DNA from: Microbacterium sp. cf046
GTDB taxonomy: Bacteria > Actinomycetota > Actinomycetes > Actinomycetales > Microbacteriaceae
NCBI RefSeq assembly: GCF_900114345.1
Contig: NZ_FOZJ01000001.1
Span: 1,240,001-1,304,000 of the forward strand
Reading direction: 5' to 3'
Length of the DNA: 64,000 nucleotides
The notes under the pieces were generated by a model. The model had not been told where the DNA came from. It made no database searches and saw only the letters and a list, made by a program, of their open reading frames with translations. Every line of letters starts with the position of its first letter. Position 1 is the first letter of the stretch. This document shows positions 47,249 through 55,348 of the stretch, piece after piece. The position numbers were made by a program, and so were the translations under genes.

Positions 47249-48364
47249 ATGCCGATCGATCAGCACGGCGACACCACGCTCCAGGGCCTCTCGGTTCGGG
47301 GCCTGCCCAAGGTGTCCCTGCACGACCACCTCGACGGCGGTGTGCGCCCGCAGACGATCATCGAGCTCGGCGACGCGATCGGGCTGGAGCTGCCCGAGAG
47401 CGACGGCGACGCGCTGGGCACCTGGTTCGCCGAGAAGGCGGATTCCGGTTCTCTGGTGGAGTACCTCAAGACGTTCGACCTCACCACGGGCGTCATGCAG
47501 ACGACCGAGGGTCTCACGCGCGTCGCGCGCGAGTTCGTCGAGGACCTCGCCGCGGACGGCGTGATCTACGGCGAGGTGCGGTGGGCGCCCGAGCAGCACC
47601 TGAGCCGCGGGCTGTCCCTGGACGAGGTCGTCGAGGCCGTGCAGGCAGGCATCGAGGAGGGTGAGGAGGCGGCCGAGCAGTCGGGCCGCGACATCCGCGT
47701 CGGCCAGCTCATCACGGCGATGCGCCACACCGACCGCTCGCTGGAGATCGCCGAGCTCGCCGTCGCGTGGCGGGGTCGCGGCGCCGTCGGGTTCGATATC
47801 GCCGGCCCGGAGGACGGGTTCCCGCCGTCACGGCACAAGGTCGCCTTCGACTACCTCGCGTCGGAGTTCTTCCCCGCGACGGTCCACGCCGGCGAAGCCG
47901 CCGGACTGGACTCGATCCGCTCGGCGATCATCGACGGCCGTGCGATCCGTCTCGGCCACGGCGTGCGCATCGCGGAGGACCTCGAGGTCGTCTCGCGGGC
48001 CGGCGACGAGGTGCTCGTGCAGTTCGGCGACCTCGCCCGGTGGGTGCGGGACCGCGAGATCACGCTCGAGCTGTCGCCGTCGTCGAATCTTCAGACCGGC
48101 GCGATCGAGCGCTGGGGCGAGGAGCTGGCCGATCACCCGTTCGACCTGCTGTACCAGCTCGGGTTCTCGGTCACCGTGAACGTCGACAACCGCACGATGA
48201 GCCGCACGTCCCTGACCCGCGAGCTGGCACTGCTGTCCGAGACCTTCGAGTACGACCTCGACGATCTCGAGACCTTCCAGCTCAACGCGGCCGCCGGTGC
48301 GTTCCTGCCGGTGGAGGAGCGCGAGGAGCTCATCGAGCTGATCGCGGAGGGGTTCGAGCGGTAG
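47249..48364 (+). CDS. add: Adenosine deaminase
   Basis: The 371-residue metallo-hydrolase has the metal-binding HDHLDGG at the N-terminus, the catalytic HAGEAAG, LGHGVRI, and the late VDNRTMSRTSLTREL segment characteristic of actinobacterial Add. It converts adenosine to inosine. ATG 47249 follows GAGGAGG. It lies 87 bp after deoA in the same direction and completes the salvage cluster. An inverted-repeat unit lies directly downstream. Confidence 0.95.
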   Translation: MPIDQHGDTTLQGLSVRGLPKVSLHDHLDGGVRPQTIIELGDAIGLELPESDGDALGTWFAEKADSGSLVEYLKTFDLTTGVMQTTEGLTRVAREFVEDLAADGVIYGEVRWAPEQHLSRGLSLDEVVEAVQAGIEEGEEAAEQSGRDIRVGQLITAMRHTDRSLEIAELAVAWRGRGAVGFDIAGPEDGFPPSRHKVAFDYLASEFFPATVHAGEAAGLDSIRSAIIDGRAIRLGHGVRIAEDLEVVSRAGDEVLVQFGDLARWVRDREITLELSPSSNLQTGAIERWGEELADHPFDLLYQLGFSVTVNVDNRTMSRTSLTRELALLSETFEYDLDDLETFQLNAAAGAFLPVEEREELIELIAEGFER

Positions 48365-48381
48365 GGTCGCTCCGAGTATCT

Positions 48382-48463
48382 GCAGAACTCCACCGATGTG
48401 AGCGGAAGAGCGTGCTATGCGGTGCGGCGGCGCTCGCGGCGCCGCGGTGCGGTGGAGTTCTGC
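48382..48463. repeat. Inverted-repeat unit 1 flanking the DUF559 gene
   Basis: The arms GCAGAACTCCACCG (48382-48395) and CGGTGGAGTTCTGC (48450-48463) are a perfect 14-bp inverted repeat around 54 nt. The last codons of the DUF559 gene and its stop fall within it. A related unit with the same dimensions lies on the other side of that gene. Confidence 0.75.
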
Positions 48464-49308
48464 GACTGCACGAGCCGTGCAGGGTTGTCGAGCACCTGTT
48501 TCATCGTGGCCAGCACCGATTCGGTCCGGTAGAGGATGTCCTCGGCGATCGGGCGGATCGTGGTGTAGCCCAGTGTCGCGGCGGCGATGTCGCGAGCACG
48601 ATCGCGCTTCTGCGCCTCCCACCCGCCGTGGAACTCTCTGCTGTCGCACTCCACGATCAGCCACCCGTCCACGATGAGGTCCACCCGCCCCACGCCGGTA
48701 ATCGCCACCTGGACCTGGACATCGCAGCCCAGACCTCGCAGCATCAGCCTCATGATCGTCTCAGGTCCCGACTCGCTGCGCCGATCGAGCAGTTCACGCA
48801 GAGCGCGATAGCGGCGAGGAAGCCGAGCGAAGATCGCCGCGATGTCGTCCTCGTCGACGAATCCGCGGTGCCAGGCGTTGTCGAGGCTCGCGATCGCGTC
48901 GCGCGGCGCCTGGCACCGGCACGCCTGGGCGAGAGCGCCCACGATGTCGGACGCGAGAGCGCTGCGCGGGGAGCCGGACGGTCTCCAATGGGCGACCACC
49001 TCCGGCGGCCTGGGTGGAAGCCGGGTGGTTCCACGGTCGAACTGAGCATGCAGGGAGTGCTCGACGCGGACGAAGATGCCCAGGGCGGCCAGAAGCGAGA
49101 CGCAGTCGAGGCGGCCGCCGAGCCGTCCGGCGCGGATGAGTCCTTCGCAGACGTCGCCGCGAACGTAGCGACCGTTGCGCAGCCGCAGAAGCTCTCCCTC
49201 AGCCAGGAGCAGCTTCACGCGATGTCTGCTCAGGCCAGAGGCGGCAAGTGCCCGCCCGCTGAGGAAGGTCGCGCTGAGAATCACGGCCGCCCGGTCGGTC
49301 TGCTGCAT
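48415..49308 (-). CDS. DUF559-domain protein with AbiEi-like N-terminus
   Basis: The 297-residue protein has an N-terminal region (about 1-90) resembling the winged-helix AbiEi-type antitoxin domain (GLSRHRVKLLLAEGELLRLRNGRYVRG). Its C-terminal DUF559 domain (about 200-290) has ITGVGRVDLIVDGWLIVECDSREFHGG. DUF559 belongs to the restriction-endonuclease-like fold of Vsr-type nucleases, and D, E and D/K residues in the expected places are visible. No toxin partner is encoded next to it. The last coding residues (QSQNSTA) are contributed by one repeat arm. Activity and target are unknown. Confidence 0.85.
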   Translation of the reverse strand: MQQTDRAAVILSATFLSGRALAASGLSRHRVKLLLAEGELLRLRNGRYVRGDVCEGLIRAGRLGGRLDCVSLLAALGIFVRVEHSLHAQFDRGTTRLPPRPPEVVAHWRPSGSPRSALASDIVGALAQACRCQAPRDAIASLDNAWHRGFVDEDDIAAIFARLPRRYRALRELLDRRSESGPETIMRLMLRGLGCDVQVQVAITGVGRVDLIVDGWLIVECDSREFHGGWEAQKRDRARDIAAATLGYTTIRPIAEDILYRTESVLATMKQVLDNPARLVQSQNSTAPRRRERRRTA

Positions 49309-49408
49309 TGCCCCAGCGAACCGCGGAGAGGCGTCGACATCGGTCCGCGGAGACTTGGCGTGGATGGCTGCCGCTGCCCGGCGAGGTGGGGAGGAACAGA
49401 CTTGGTCG

Positions 49409-49491
49409 GCAGAAATCCACCAGTCCGATCACTTCGGGCGCCGGACGCCCCGGATCACTGCACATCCGACCCGATCGGGTGGAGTTTCTGC
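49409..49491. repeat. Inverted-repeat unit 2 flanking the DUF559 gene
   Basis: The arms GCAGAAATCCACC (49409-49421) and GGTGGAGTTTCTGC (49478-49491) are complementary apart from one indel, with 56 nt between them. The arm sequence matches that of unit 1. It lies in the 206-bp space between the DUF559 start and the epimerase end; the rest of that space holds no recognised gene. Confidence 0.7.
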
Positions 49492-49514
49492 ACCTGCGCA
49501 GGACCCAGGGCGGA

Positions 49515-50471
49515 TCAGCGGCGGGCGACTCCGGGGTGGGTCTCCAGGTACTCGTCGAAAGCCTGCGCGCTCGTGCGCGTGGGCGTGTATCCGAAGTCCC
49601 GCTTGAGCGCATCGTTGGCGAGCACAGGGCGGTACCGCAGGAAGCCGATCTGCTCGGGACCGTGCACCGTGAGGTGTAGCATCCTGCCGACACGCAGCCC
49701 GAGCGCGAGCACACCGGCGGGCACTGACGTGACCCGCTTGCCGAGTCTCGCGGCGATCTCGCGCACCGTCAGCCGGCCGTCTCCAGCGACGTTGTAGATG
49801 CCCGGCGGGCCATCCGTCGCCGCACGCGCCATGGCGGCCGCGACATCGTCGACCCAGACGAATACGAAGGGAGAATCCGAACCCCGCACCGCCAGGATCC
49901 GCCGCCGGTCCCACAGGGCCGTGATCTGGTTGCGCACCGTCGGGCCGAGGATCGTCCCGATGCGGAAGACCACCTGCTCCAGCTCCGGGTTCGTCTCGCG
50001 GTAGTCGGCGAGCATCTCTTCGACCAGACGCTTGTGCAGCGAATACGGGAACTCGTCGTTCCCGCGCACGGGGTCCGTCTCGCGGAGCCACTCCGGATTG
50101 TCGGCGTGGTACCCGTACGCGGCTCCCGACGAGGAGACCACGATGCGCCGCACTCCGGTCGCGATGCACGCTTCGAGCACGTTGCGCGAGCCGCCGACAT
50201 CGACGAGGTACTCCATGTCGTGGTCGCGCCCGGGGCTCACGATGGCCGCGAGGTGCACGACCACGGTGACACCGTGGCGCTCCATCAGCGGCACGAGGCC
50301 GGTCGAACGTGTCACATCGCAGTCGTCGTAGACCACGCCCTCCAGGGGGTGCTCCGGGCGCCGCACGTCACCGGCGACCACGAGGTCGACGCCCGGGTGT
50401 CCGACGAGCGCTGCGGCGACATGCGAGCCGAGGAAGCCCGCGCCCCCGGTGACGAGCACGCGGGCGTTCAC
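49515..50471 (-). CDS. NAD-dependent epimerase/dehydratase (extended SDR)
   Basis: The 318-residue protein has the Rossmann motif GGAGFLGSH at the N-terminus, VVHLAA, SSSGAAYG with the catalytic serine, and YSLHK with the catalytic Tyr and Lys. The rest resembles sugar- or ketosteroid-type extended SDRs. GTG 50471 overlaps the transporter stop by 4 bp. It is the third gene of an operon with a flavin monooxygenase and a BASS-type transporter, so its substrate may be an organic acid, terpenoid or steroid derivative rather than a nucleotide sugar. Confidence 0.9.
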   Translation of the reverse strand: MNARVLVTGGAGFLGSHVAAALVGHPGVDLVVAGDVRRPEHPLEGVVYDDCDVTRSTGLVPLMERHGVTVVVHLAAIVSPGRDHDMEYLVDVGGSRNVLEACIATGVRRIVVSSSGAAYGYHADNPEWLRETDPVRGNDEFPYSLHKRLVEEMLADYRETNPELEQVVFRIGTILGPTVRNQITALWDRRRILAVRGSDSPFVFVWVDDVAAAMARAATDGPPGIYNVAGDGRLTVREIAARLGKRVTSVPAGVLALGLRVGRMLHLTVHGPEQIGFLRYRPVLANDALKRDFGYTPTRTSAQAFDEYLETHPGVARR

Positions 50472-51445
50472 GCGGCAGACTCCGGGTCGGCTGGCGCGGT
50501 GCGGTTCCGCAGGGCGTGGCGCGACGCATCGCCCTTGGGCGAGCCCGTGCGGCGCTTCGTATGCAGCGCCCACAGGGACGCGACGATGAGCCCCGCGATG
50601 ATGTCCCAGATCCCCCACCAGCCGGCGACGATCGCCATCCCGCCGAGCCCGCCGAAGAAGGTGAACACGAGGCCCAGCCCGAGACCGGCATTGCGGATGC
50701 CGACCTCGAACGTCATCGCCTTCCGCTCGCGCGTGCCCAGCCCGCCGACGACCGCCGTGGTGTACCCGATCGCCAGCGCCACCGCGTCGTGGATCGCGAC
50801 CACGACCACGATGACGCCCAGGAAGGCGACGAAGTACGCCCAGTTGCCGGCGAGCGCCGCGACGATGAAGCCCACGAGTGCCAGCAGCGAGAACCACTTC
50901 ACGAACGGCTGCACCTTCGCAGCGAACCCGGGGAAGCGCGCCCGGATCGCAAGCCCCGCGAGGAACGGGAGGCCGATGATCAGGAAGATGTCCAGCAGCA
51001 TGGTCCACGGGTTCAGCTCGACGGTCGTGAGCAGTGACCGGGCGGTCGGATGCAGCGAGCCCCAGAACGCCACCGACAGGGGCAGCACGAAGATGTAGAT
51101 GAGGTTCGACACGGCCGTCATCGAGACCGACAGGGCGACGTTGCCGCCCGAACGATGAGTCAGGACCTGCGAGATGTTCCCGGGCGGGCAGCACGCCACC
51201 AAGATCATCCCGAGCGCCATCGACGGGGTCACCGGGAGGATAAGGGTCAGTGCGAACGTGACCGCGGGCAGCACGACCAGCTGCGCCAGGATCGCGATCA
51301 CGAACGGCTTGGGCTTGCGCGCGACGACCTTGAAGTCCTCGGGGGAGGTGTCCAGGGCGATCCCGAACATGATGAGTCCGAGCACGACGTTCAAGACGAC
51401 GAGCGTTCCCGGTGCGAAGTTCAGGACGACATCGTCGATGTTCAT
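50468..51445 (-). CDS. Bile acid:sodium symporter (BASS) family transporter
   Basis: The 325-residue protein has about nine to ten predicted helices with the BASS features NVVLGLIMFGIALDTSPEDF near the start, ACCPPGNISQVLTHRSGGNVALSV (the ion-binding crossover), and TFEVGIRNAGLGLGL later. Members take up bile acids, pantoate, pyruvate or other organic anions with sodium. The ATG 51445 start overlaps the monooxygenase stop by 4 bp. The substrate is presumably shared with the two enzymes of the operon. Confidence 0.9.
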   Translation of the reverse strand: MNIDDVVLNFAPGTLVVLNVVLGLIMFGIALDTSPEDFKVVARKPKPFVIAILAQLVVLPAVTFALTLILPVTPSMALGMILVACCPPGNISQVLTHRSGGNVALSVSMTAVSNLIYIFVLPLSVAFWGSLHPTARSLLTTVELNPWTMLLDIFLIIGLPFLAGLAIRARFPGFAAKVQPFVKWFSLLALVGFIVAALAGNWAYFVAFLGVIVVVVAIHDAVALAIGYTTAVVGGLGTRERKAMTFEVGIRNAGLGLGLVFTFFGGLGGMAIVAGWWGIWDIIAGLIVASLWALHTKRRTGSPKGDASRHALRNRTAPADPESAA

Positions 51446-52809
51446 GCCGGTGTCCTCTTCGAGGGGCGGGATGCCGCACGCCGAGCGCCTGCGCGATCCG
51501 CGGCACCGCGCGGGTGCGCGCGAAGCGACTCCCGCGCCTCGCGCACGGCGCGACGGTAGGCGTCCTTGTTCACGTAGTACGACATGCGCTCGAGGCCGAG
51601 GTAATGGTAGCCGCCGGTGAGGTCCGGCCAGGGCTGGGACGCGACCCGGCGGCGGAACTCCTGCGCCTGCGCTGGTCGATTCTGCAGGGCGGACAGGTAC
51701 TCGGCGATCAGCTCCGCCTGTTCGTACCGGCCCTGCCAGCCGATTCCGGAGGCCTCGATCATGCCCATCACGTACAGCCCGTTGAACGACGGAGGAAAGA
51801 CGTTCAGGAAGAGGCGGGGAGAGAATCCGCGCCAGTTGAGGGCGTCCCGCGAGACGAACGGGTAGTCGAGGGTGTAGCCGGTCGCCAGGAGCACCATGTC
51901 GTACTCGCCGCTCGTGCCGTCGCGGAAGTGCACGGTGCGACCGTCGAATCGCTCGACGTCGGGGCGCACGGCCAGGTCGCCCTGACCGAGGTGATTCAGG
52001 ATCAGCGTGTTCACGATCGGATGCGACTCGTACAGCCTGTAGTCCGGCTCGGGAAATCCGAAGCGCACCGGATCGCCCGTGAACGCGCGCAGCACGCGCT
52101 TGTCGACGAACTGCTTGATGCGCGCGGGGAGCGGCCTGCCCTGGTTCAACGTGTCGGAGGGGCGGCCGAACAGGTAGCGGGGGACGAAGTAGTACCCGCG
52201 ACGCACGCTCATGTCGACGGATGCCGCATGGTGCACGGCATCGACCGCGATGTCGCATCCGGAATTCCCGGCGCCGATGATGAGCACCCGCTTGCCGGTC
52301 AGCTGGCCGGCGCTCTTGTACGCGCTGGTGTGCAGCAGCTCGCCCGTGAACTCGCCGCGGAACGTCGGCACATTCGGCTCGGCCAGCGTGCCGTTCGCGA
52401 GGATCACGCCGTCGTAGCGCGCCTCGATCGCCGATGCGGGGCCTTCCGCCCGCAGCATCCAGCCCCCGTCGTCCGTCTGCTCGAGCCCGGTCACCCGCGT
52501 GTCGAAGCGGAAGTGCTCGGTCAGCGCGAATCGGTCCGCGTAGTCACGGAAGTAGCGCATCAGGGTGCGGTGGCCCGGGTAGTCGGCGGTGGAGTCCATC
52601 GGGAACTCGGTGAACTGCGTCGTCGTGCGCGAGGAGATCAGGTGCGCTGACTCGTACATGGTCGACCGCGGGTTCTCGATGTCCCACAGGCCGCCGACCC
52701 CGCGCGAGGCCTCATAGCCGTCGAACGCGATCCCCGCCTTCTGCAGCGCCCTCGCCGCCGAAAGCCCCGACGGCCCCGCACCGATCACGGCATACCGTTG
52801 CTGCTGCAT
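51442..52809 (-). CDS. Flavin-containing monooxygenase
   Basis: The 455-residue protein has the FAD motif AVIGAGPSGLSAAR at residues about 7-20, an NADPH motif IIGAGNSGCDIAVDA, and the FMO fingerprint F-x-G-x-x-x-H-x-x-x-Y as FTGELLHTSAY. The late ATGYTLDYP is also typical. It may oxygenate soft nucleophiles or act as a Baeyer-Villiger enzyme. It is the first gene of a three-gene operon with 4-bp overlaps. ATG 52809 is followed directly by the flavin fold. No adjacent regulator is visible. Confidence 0.92.
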   Translation of the reverse strand: MQQQRYAVIGAGPSGLSAARALQKAGIAFDGYEASRGVGGLWDIENPRSTMYESAHLISSRTTTQFTEFPMDSTADYPGHRTLMRYFRDYADRFALTEHFRFDTRVTGLEQTDDGGWMLRAEGPASAIEARYDGVILANGTLAEPNVPTFRGEFTGELLHTSAYKSAGQLTGKRVLIIGAGNSGCDIAVDAVHHAASVDMSVRRGYYFVPRYLFGRPSDTLNQGRPLPARIKQFVDKRVLRAFTGDPVRFGFPEPDYRLYESHPIVNTLILNHLGQGDLAVRPDVERFDGRTVHFRDGTSGEYDMVLLATGYTLDYPFVSRDALNWRGFSPRLFLNVFPPSFNGLYVMGMIEASGIGWQGRYEQAELIAEYLSALQNRPAQAQEFRRRVASQPWPDLTGGYHYLGLERMSYYVNKDAYRRAVREARESLRAHPRGAADRAGARRAASRPSKRTPA

Positions 52810-52863
52810 CCTTCTCCCACACGTCCTCGTGTCGGGCTTCCGCGCCCGGACAACCTCTCGATG

Positions 52864-53661
52864 TTAGCCGCTGTTAACTGAAGCCTCATCGCCGAGCAGG
52901 AACGGCCCGAGCGCATCCGTGATCTGCGCTCGGATCTCGGCATCCGGTATCGTCGCCTCGCCATCGCCGGCCTGGGCACCGTATGCGCCGAATCCTGCGT
53001 GGTTTCCGCCCTCGATCACGACGAAGATCGTATCGGCGGGGAGCAGGTGCGCCGCACCGTCGATCTTCTCCGGTGTGGAGAGCCCGTCTTCGCTGGCGGA
53101 GATGCTGAGCGCGGCCAGGCTCGACCCGGACAGGTCGTTCACGCAGTAGCTGCCCAGCAGGACGAGTCCGTCGGTGCCGTCGGTCAGCTGACATGCACGA
53201 ACTCCGCCGAGCGAGTGGCCGCCGACGAACCAGTCGTCGATGCCGGGCACCAGCTGCGTGAAATCCGACAGCGGGCGGAAGTCGAAGAACGCGAGGTTGA
53301 GCGTCGGCTTGGTGATCACGACGGTGGCGCCCTCCTCCACGACGCCGACGAACGTCGCGGCGTACGCGAGCGGGTCGACCTTGGCCCCGGGGATGAACAC
53401 GAGCCCGGTGTCGGACTCGCCGGATGCCGGGGCGAGCACCCATGCGGCGCCCTCGTCGGTCAGGATGACGTCCGTGTCGGCGCGCACTGCGTCCAGCGCC
53501 TCGGGCTCCGCGGCCATGACGCCGATGTTGGCCCACAGCAGGAAGCCGACGACGGCCGCGACGATCAGCGCGCCGAGGGCGGCCAGCACCCAGACGAGGA
53601 TGCGACGGCCGCGGCGGCGCGTGGGCGCTGCTGGCACACCGTCGGTCGATGGGGCGGTCAC
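52864..53661 (-). CDS. Alpha/beta hydrolase, membrane-anchored
   Basis: The 265-residue protein has an N-terminal membrane helix (about residues 20-45) followed by an exported alpha/beta-hydrolase domain. The nucleophile elbow is GGHSLGG, the oxyanion-side sequence is FIPGAKVDPLAY, and a late histidine is in EGGNHAGFG. Related proteins are annotated as alpha/beta hydrolases of unknown substrate. GTG 53661 is supported by TAACGT 7 nt upstream, so it is probably leaderless and separate from mtlD, which ends 11 bp away. Confidence 0.85.
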   Translation of the reverse strand: MTAPSTDGVPAAPTRRRGRRILVWVLAALGALIVAAVVGFLLWANIGVMAAEPEALDAVRADTDVILTDEGAAWVLAPASGESDTGLVFIPGAKVDPLAYAATFVGVVEEGATVVITKPTLNLAFFDFRPLSDFTQLVPGIDDWFVGGHSLGGVRACQLTDGTDGLVLLGSYCVNDLSGSSLAALSISASEDGLSTPEKIDGAAHLLPADTIFVVIEGGNHAGFGAYGAQAGDGEATIPDAEIRAQITDALGPFLLGDEASVNSG

Positions 53662-53668
53662 CCCCGCA

Positions 53669-53674
53669 ACGTTA
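53669..53674 (-). promoter_or_regulatory. -10 element, leaderless (hydrolase gene)
   Basis: TAACGT on the minus strand, then 7 nt, then GTG 53661. It lies in the gap and start of the mtlD stop region. Confidence 0.5.
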
Positions 53675-54823
53675 CGCGAGCTCGGCCTGCCGGGCTGCGA
53701 CGATCGCCTCCACGCGCGGGAACAGCGGATGACCCGGTTCCAGACCTGTCACCGAAGCGGTGACGGATGCCGCATCCTGCTCGCGCAGGATGCGCTGCAG
53801 GTCGACCGACTGGGCGTCTTCGGCGTCGTCGAACTCGAGCGCGGCGCCCATCGCCGCGACGAGTGCGTCGACCGGCAGGCCGCGCTCTGCCGCCTCGGCC
53901 GCGGGACCGACGAAGCGTTCGTGCCGGGAGAGCTTGCGCAAGGGCTGCCGGCCGACGCGCCACACCGTGTCCGGCAGCGCCGGATTGCGGAATCTGCGCA
54001 GGATCGTCTCGCGGTACGACGCGAGGTCGGCGGGGTCGAGCCCGTGCTTGGCCACGAGCAGTGCGGACGTCTCCGCCAGTGCGGCGGCGACCCGGGCCGC
54101 GATGCCGTCGTCGGAGAGTGCGCCCGAGATCGTCTCGACGCCGGCGATCGCTCCGAAGTACGCCGTCGCGGCGTGGCCGGTGTTGACGGTGAACAGCTTG
54201 CGTTCGATGTAGGGCGCGAGGTCGTCGACGAAATGGGCGCCGGGGATCGACGGCGGATCGTCGCCGAACGGAGGGCGTTCGATCGCCCACTCGTAGAACG
54301 GCTCGACCGTGACATCGACTCCGGAGCCCTCGGGCTGCGCGGGGACGATCCGGTCCACCGCGGTGTTCGCGAAGACGGCACGCCCGGCGAGCGCATCCCA
54401 CGCATCTCCGGCGAGCGAGACGATCTCGTCGCGGAGCAGGTCGGTCGCGTTGATCGCGTTCTCGCAGGCCATGATCTGCAGCGGGGGAGAGGACGGGTCG
54501 CGCAGGGCGAGCCCGGCGACGATGTGCGGCGCGACGAACTTGAGGATCGTGGGGCCGACCGCAGTCGTCACGACGTTCGCGCCGGCGATCTCGGCGATGA
54601 CCTCGTCGGGGTGGGTCGCGCTGTTGATCGCCCGGAAGCCGGTCACGACTGTGTCCCGCCCGCCTTCGCCGACCTCGTGCACGGTGTACTCGGTGGCGCC
54701 GTTGATCGCGTCCACCAGCGGCGCGGCCACATCCGAGAACACCAACTCGTAGCCGCCCTGGTGCAGGAGCAGCCCGACGAACCCGCGTCCGATGTTGCCC
54801 GCGCCGAAGTGGACGGCCTTCAT
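53672..54823 (-). CDS. mtlD: Mannitol-1-phosphate 5-dehydrogenase
   Basis: The 383-residue enzyme begins [17 protein letters not shown], the NAD-binding and family signature. It has a Lys-containing [18 protein letters not shown] motif near the middle and the C-terminal helical domain. It oxidises mannitol 1-phosphate to fructose 6-phosphate. Its ATG overlaps the mtlF stop by 1 bp. Together with mtlA and mtlF it makes a complete mannitol uptake and entry route into glycolysis. Confidence 0.96.
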   Translation of the reverse strand: MKAVHFGAGNIGRGFVGLLLHQGGYELVFSDVAAPLVDAINGATEYTVHEVGEGGRDTVVTGFRAINSATHPDEVIAEIAGANVVTTAVGPTILKFVAPHIVAGLALRDPSSPPLQIMACENAINATDLLRDEIVSLAGDAWDALAGRAVFANTAVDRIVPAQPEGSGVDVTVEPFYEWAIERPPFGDDPPSIPGAHFVDDLAPYIERKLFTVNTGHAATAYFGAIAGVETISGALSDDGIAARVAAALAETSALLVAKHGLDPADLASYRETILRRFRNPALPDTVWRVGRQPLRKLSRHERFVGPAAEAAERGLPVDALVAAMGAALEFDDAEDAQSVDLQRILREQDAASVTASVTGLEPGHPLFPRVEAIVAARQAELA

Positions 54824-55260
54824 CAGACGCCCGCCGCCGACACCAGCGCGAAGAGCTGTTCAGGCGTCTGCGCCTGCTTGAGGTTCTCGACCTCGTCGTC
54901 GTCCGAGAAGAGGATGGCGATCTGCGACAGGATCTCGAGGTGCTCGTCGCCCTTGCCGGCGATGCCGACGACGAACGTCACCGGCTCCCCGCCCCAGTCC
55001 ACACCGCCGTCGTAGCGCACGACCGACAGCGCCGAGTCGAGGATCGTGTGCTTGGTCTCGTTCGTGCCGTGCGGGATGGCCAGTTCGTTGCCCATGTAGG
55101 TCGAGACGGTCTCCTCCCGCTGCTGCATGGCGTCGTAATAGGCGCTGGTCACCGCACCTGCCGCCTGGAGGATGTCGGCAGCCTCCTTCATCGCCTCTTC
55201 GCGGGTCGCGCTGCCGGAGTGGATCCGGACCTGGCCGAGGCTCAGGACGTCACGTGCCAT
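54823..55260 (-). CDS. mtlF: PTS mannitol-type EIIA
   Basis: The 145-residue EIIA has the active-site histidine in [11 protein letters not shown] (H64) and the fold of the mannitol/fructose type. ATG 55260 is preferred because GAAAGGCAAC lies upstream. It transfers phosphate from HPr to the IIB domain of MtlA. It sits between mtlA (88 bp upstream) and mtlD (1-bp overlap). Confidence 0.96.
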   Translation of the reverse strand: MARDVLSLGQVRIHSGSATREEAMKEAADILQAAGAVTSAYYDAMQQREETVSTYMGNELAIPHGTNETKHTILDSALSVVRYDGGVDWGGEPVTFVVGIAGKGDEHLEILSQIAILFSDDDEVENLKQAQTPEQLFALVSAAGV

Positions 55261-55348
55261 GATGTTGCCTTTCTCTTTTCGGACGAGTGCATGAAAGGCC
55301 ACGGGGTCGGGGGCATCGCGCCGCCCGACCCCGCAGCGGTCTCAGAAC

